From: Leptolyngbyaceae cyanobacterium RM1_1_2
Lineage (GTDB): Bacteria > Cyanobacteriota > Cyanobacteriia > Phormidesmidales > Phormidesmidaceae
Reading direction: 5' to 3'
NCBI GenBank assembly: GCA_012032345.1
Contig: JAAUQI010000046.1
Span: forward strand, 1 to 39,163
DNA: 39,163 bases
Shown: positions 35,949 through 39,163 of the stretch, piece by piece
How positions within the stretch are numbered: position 1 is the stretch's first letter
Layout: each line of letters begins with the position of its first letter
The notes under the pieces: model-generated
Told to the model about the DNA's origin: nothing
What the model saw: only the letters and a program-made list of their open reading frames with translations
Databases searched by the model: none
Position numbers and translations under genes: made by a program

Positions 35949-37292
35949 CTAGCGCCAAAGTCTGCGCCACCAGGGTATAGGGTTAGCAACGGTGGCTGGC
36001 AGCTTTGTGCGAATGTCGCTGATATCCCAGCCTGTGAGATTGGCGAGGGTTTGAGCTTCTTGTTCAAAACGCTCTGGCAGCGATCGCTGATAGTCTTCAC
36101 CTGCGCTACAGTTCATTTCTCCGGTATAGGGATGGCGCAAAACATAGCGGCCCTGGAAAAACTGCTGATTTGAAGTGGCCTGAAAAGCCAGATCTTCTGG
36201 AAACTGATCGCGGGTGTAGCGTACATGCAGCCGGGTGACAAAGGCATTGGACAAGGCATTAGATGTCGGGGCGGGCCGAAACCCAGTATTTACCTGAGTC
36301 AGCCAAAACACACCCGCCTGCCGCAGTTCTTCTGGGGTCAGCGGCTCAGCGGCGCAGGGGTCACAGCCTGCCAGGTTCCAGGCATACTCTAAAAAGGCGA
36401 CATTGCGACCTTCGCGCTCATAGGCTGTTTGAAACATAGCTTTATAAAAATCGCTGAATTCTTCTTTGACAAACAGCGGAATCTCAGCATTCGATGGCAC
36501 ATTGACGGTGCGGTAGTTGGTTAGCTCTGCCTGTCCGTCTGGGGTAATTAAGTAGACTACGAGATCCTGCGCGGCCTGAGCATTGATCATGCCGAGGCGA
36601 ATTGGCAGCATAAACCGGGGCGATTCGTAGGCCATCTGCAAAGGACGTAAAGCCTGAAACCCGCCGCGATCAAATTCTTCTAGGTTGACCTTAGCCACAA
36701 AAAACTTCATTCCCTGCCGAATATAAGGCCGCAGCAGCTCACTCGCCCCGGCAGGAATCTGGTAGTCGTTCTGTCGCAGCCAGGTTTCTAACCCGTCTGA
36801 CTCGCGGGCACTCAGGATGACAATGTCATACTCGCCCACCGTAAAGCTCGACTCTACCGTGACCCCCAAGGCGTCTTCTGCCAAAACCTCGGCCTCGGCG
36901 CGGCCAGACAGCGCTAAGTTACTGGGTAAAGGCGCATACTGGGCTACGGGAGTGCAGGGATCTGGGTCAAAGTACTCTACTAGGCGTGGCGCGCTAAAGG
37001 CATCAAGGTGCTCTACAATGGCCGGGTCGCCCACATGTACCTGCTCTTCTTGGAGTACGGTGGGCACAGGCACAACCATCGCAAAGTCGGCGACTTCTCC
37101 CTGATAGTCATTTGCCATTGTCAGCACGGTGCGATCGCCGTTACGGGCAATAATCACCTGGGATGCCTGATTGTATAAGCTGGTGTCGGCCTTGGCTACA
37201 TAAAAGCCACAAAAGGCCCAGGCACTCGGGGCAAAGCCCAGGCACAAAGCCGCCACCAGCAGGCCCCAAAATATCGAGCGTAAGTAATTCAT
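35949..37292 (-). CDS. DUF2330 exported protein
   Basis: 447 aa from ATG 37292; the frame is open 18 codons further up, but this start gives a clean signal peptide (1-26, ending APSAWA). The mature protein starts FCGFYVAKADTSLYNQ, the hallmark of DUF2330. It contains VLTMANDYQGEVADFAMVVPVP and several cysteines (DPCTP, CDPCAAEP, NCSAGED) suggesting disulfides or a metal site in the periplasm or lumen. Function unknown. It follows an RnfD-like gene by 72 bp on the same strand. Confidence 0.8.
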   Translation of the reverse strand: MNYLRSIFWGLLVAALCLGFAPSAWAFCGFYVAKADTSLYNQASQVIIARNGDRTVLTMANDYQGEVADFAMVVPVPTVLQEEQVHVGDPAIVEHLDAFSAPRLVEYFDPDPCTPVAQYAPLPSNLALSGRAEAEVLAEDALGVTVESSFTVGEYDIVILSARESDGLETWLRQNDYQIPAGASELLRPYIRQGMKFFVAKVNLEEFDRGGFQALRPLQMAYESPRFMLPIRLGMINAQAAQDLVVYLITPDGQAELTNYRTVNVPSNAEIPLFVKEEFSDFYKAMFQTAYEREGRNVAFLEYAWNLAGCDPCAAEPLTPEELRQAGVFWLTQVNTGFRPAPTSNALSNAFVTRLHVRYTRDQFPEDLAFQATSNQQFFQGRYVLRHPYTGEMNCSAGEDYQRSLPERFEQEAQTLANLTGWDISDIRTKLPATVANPIPWWRRLWR

Positions 37293-37364
37293 GATTTCAA
37301 CTTTCAGTGCGAATATTTTTATAGAAGTAAGCGATCGCCACCCCAAGCACTCTGCTGTCTGGTC

Positions 37365-38234
37365 TTACCCATCTAATAGGGCAGACGCCTGCTGGGGGCT
37401 TACCCACCACTCAAAGCGCCGAGCGCTCCAGAGACGATCGAGCAGGAGCGTGCTGGGAGAGAGCATAAACAAGGCCCAGAAAACAGCGTCTGGCTGATAA
37501 AAGTAGTTGCGCAAAATAAAGGTAAGCAAGGCGATCGCGCCAGCCCAGAGCAGCCGGGCTGGCCTAGCGTTGGGAATTGAGCGCGGATCGGTGACCATAA
37601 ACAGGGCAAATAAAAGCAGTGAGCCGCTCATCAGGCGGTGGGCTAAGACATCCCAAGTCCAGCCCAGATAGAGGTTGCGTAAAGCTTCGAGCAGGATATA
37701 GCTGCTCAGAAAAGCGACTGTTGTGTCCCAGCGGCCCACCCGCTTGAGAACTAAACCGCCTGCCCCCAAAAAGATCAGGCCGTACCAGAGGTCTTCTCCC
37801 CACTGTCCGGGCGAAACCCAAGCGTCATGAGTCAGCAGCAGCACGGCAATGATGCCAAAGTTGGCCGGGTTAAAAAAGTGCTTGTCTGGGGACTTAAGGA
37901 AGAACTTGCTGGCGATCGCCAAACTGCTGGCCAGAGCCATTGTGCTGAGGTGATCAGCCCTGAGCAGCAGGCTCAGCCCCAAAGCGCTAATCAGGGGGCT
38001 GCGCCAGTTCAGGTAAACCGGAGCTAGGCTCTCAGGAGCACTCTCTAGCGGGTCAGGCCGCTGATACCTGAGCCATTTATTTTGCGCTAAGGACAGCAAA
38101 ACCTGAGTGCCAATACAGGTAACAACTGCTGTAGCGACCATTTCAGGCCGTAGTGTCCAGTCTCGCAGCAGCGTCCCAATCAAGAGAAAAAGCGTTAAAA
38201 ATCCAATTTGGTAATCCCGAGCATCGCGCAGCAA
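37365..38234 (-). CDS. RnfD/NqrB-family membrane protein (orphan)
   Basis: 289 aa, eight to ten hydrophobic segments. Features of the NQR2/RnfD/RnfE family: DKHFFNPANFGI, and the late LMSGSLLLFALFMVTDPRSIP. The SGAT-type motif where FMN is linked to Thr in NqrB/RnfD is not seen, so it may not be flavinylated. No other rnf or nqr genes are nearby. The downstream DUF2330 gene is probably in the same operon. Start ATG 38234. Confidence 0.8.
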   Translation of the reverse strand: MLRDARDYQIGFLTLFLLIGTLLRDWTLRPEMVATAVVTCIGTQVLLSLAQNKWLRYQRPDPLESAPESLAPVYLNWRSPLISALGLSLLLRADHLSTMALASSLAIASKFFLKSPDKHFFNPANFGIIAVLLLTHDAWVSPGQWGEDLWYGLIFLGAGGLVLKRVGRWDTTVAFLSSYILLEALRNLYLGWTWDVLAHRLMSGSLLLFALFMVTDPRSIPNARPARLLWAGAIALLTFILRNYFYQPDAVFWALFMLSPSTLLLDRLWSARRFEWWVSPQQASALLDG

Positions 38235-38408
38235 TGATCTGCCTCCCTTACCCGCTAACGTTGCCCTCAGTATGGCGACTCAGCTAGCAAAATAGGGAGT
38301 AGTTTCAGGTTCTGTAACGAAGCACAGGTTAGCTGGACTACTCACTCAGTTAGTTTTCACTACGAGCCTGAGCAGCGGAGCGTAGAACCCTCACTTTTTG
38401 AGTTAAGT

Positions 38409-38873
38409 CTAAAGGCTGGTTTGAAGTTCTGTTTGGCCGTGCCGTAGCGATCGCCGTGGCGAACCAGGCATTGTTTGCAAACGCCACTGACTAGGATCCC
38501 AACCAGACGCCAGCCAGCGAGAACCGTCAAAGACAGAGGCTTCACCGCCTCGATCGTTAAAGCAAAAGAAAGCAACTGTTGTCGTATTGGTTCCCAAAAA
38601 CAAAACTCTGGGAGCATGGAGATGAAACTGACCAAATCCTTGACTGAAGTGGAGATGAATCTGATTAGGGCGATCGCTGTAGATAGCTTCTACCCCATGT
38701 AGATTAAAAGCTAAATCAGGCATATTGTGCAGCAGCTCACCCCAGACTGTGCCTTGCACTAGCTGTTCAGCTTCAAAGCGATAGCAGAATCTGGACTTTG
38801 CTGTTCTTAGCCATTTCTGAGAATGACTCCGTTTCAGCATTCCCTTACGTCGAACTAAATTAAGTCCATTCAT
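38409..38873 (-). CDS. Hypothetical protein, possibly a fragment
   Basis: 154 aa. The central region (about 33-128) reads like a real beta-rich domain: YRFEAEQLVQGTVWGELL, VEAIYSDRPNQIHLHFSQGF, HAPRVLFLGTNTTTVAFFCF, ASVFDGSRWL. The first 30 residues are basic and unlike a signal peptide, and the last 25 look random, so it may be a remnant of a longer exported protein. It lies just upstream (divergent) of the transposase at the right edge. No family recognised. Confidence 0.4.
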   Translation of the reverse strand: MNGLNLVRRKGMLKRSHSQKWLRTAKSRFCYRFEAEQLVQGTVWGELLHNMPDLAFNLHGVEAIYSDRPNQIHLHFSQGFGQFHLHAPRVLFLGTNTTTVAFFCFNDRGGEASVFDGSRWLASGWDPSQWRLQTMPGSPRRSLRHGQTELQTSL

Positions 38874-39028
38874 CTGTATGGCGTTAGCTGAACGCAGCGA
38901 GAGAATATGTGCTTTTCACAAGGTTGCCTCCAGAAAAACCGCAAACTCGTGAGCTACTTAATGAAACGGCACTTCACTGTTTGAAATCCCTGTAAACAGG
39001 AAATTTAGTTTCCAAATCATAGGCTAGT

Positions 39029-39163
39029 CAGGGCTGATTCACTGTGATGAGATAAAAATTATGCTGTCAGGCACCCTCTATCGCCAGTGTTGCCATGAAC
39101 CTGATCGAAACTCTACAGACGGTCTTGGATTACCGTCAGGCGCGTGGGAAACGCCATCCGTTA
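39029..39163 (+). mobile_element. Insertion sequence, ISAs1 family, left end (runs off window)
   Basis: The probable left terminal repeat begins CAGGGCTGATTCA at 39029, 66 bp before the transposase start. This start resembles ISAs1-family ends as I remember them. The element continues past the right edge. Confidence 0.6.
39095..39163 (+). CDS. ISAs1-family transposase, N-terminal fragment (3' end outside window)
   Basis: Only 23 codons are visible: MNLIETLQTVLDYRQARGKR followed by HPL. The DYRQARGKRHPL motif is typical of the DDE_Tnp_1-associated N-terminal domain of ISAs1/H-repeat transposases. The rest lies outside. Confidence 0.8.
   Translation, partial: MNLIETLQTVLDYRQARGKRHPL

Overview
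The window is cyanobacterial chromosome. The evidence is an allophycocyanin subunit gene (apcF), the cytochrome b6f subunit petG, a cytochrome cM-like gene, an NtcA-type promoter in front of glnA, PatD-like and ComFB proteins, and the HIP1 octamer GCGATCGC recurring throughout. Moderate G+C and several small palindromic repeat families suggest a Leptolyngbya-like lineage, but I cannot fix the genus.

Layout. 1-2240 is an accessory patch: the C-terminal end of a HEAT-repeat/TIR protein, a UPF0175-type antitoxin with a dead DUF3368 (PIN) toxin, two overlapping ribbon-helix-helix (RHH) paralogues and a divergent 58-aa protein. 2426-5303 (minus) carries prfC, a zinc-ribbon protein and a PatD-like protein. 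5496-5640 is a 145-bp MITE with a 7-bp target duplication. 5852-11007 (plus) carries a bifunctional relA/spoT, bioA and a type II NADH dehydrogenase. 11041-15519 (minus) carries glcF, an M17 aminopeptidase and glnA. 16507-18362 (plus) carries apcF and an FGGY sugar kinase. 18446-19265 holds petG (minus) and the cytM-like gene (plus). 19276-22261 holds two divergent broken genes: a caspase-like protease with an EF-hand loop, and a glutamine-synthetase-like enzyme. 22443-25234 (minus) carries a family 2 glycosyltransferase, an NCS1 permease and a Cys-rich small protein. 25640-29822 (plus) carries a small membrane protein, clpB and comFB. 29879-38234 carries a glycosyltransferase-TPR protein, doxX, argH, a small membrane protein, an AMIN-amidase, a DUF2330 exported protein and an RnfD-like membrane protein. 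The right edge has a decayed-looking ORF and the start of an ISAs1-family transposase.

Functional links. Most genes are housekeeping: translation termination, stringent response, nitrogen assimilation, photorespiration, arginine synthesis, wall hydrolysis, protein disaggregation and photosynthetic electron transport. The most interesting items are: (i) four apparent one-base losses in three genes (caspase-like twice, GS-like once, small membrane protein once), each leaving a readable continuation in another frame; (ii) several families of palindromic mobile repeats, one with two copies here; (iii) a perfect 15-bp hairpin inside a glycosyltransferase reading frame; (iv) an orphan RnfD-like protein paired with a secreted DUF2330 protein; (v) a textbook NtcA promoter on glnA; (vi) a terminator abutting the sugar-kinase start codon. 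I found no tRNA, rRNA or CRISPR array. I do not claim a wholly new system; the accessory left end and the DUF2330/RnfD pair are the best candidates.
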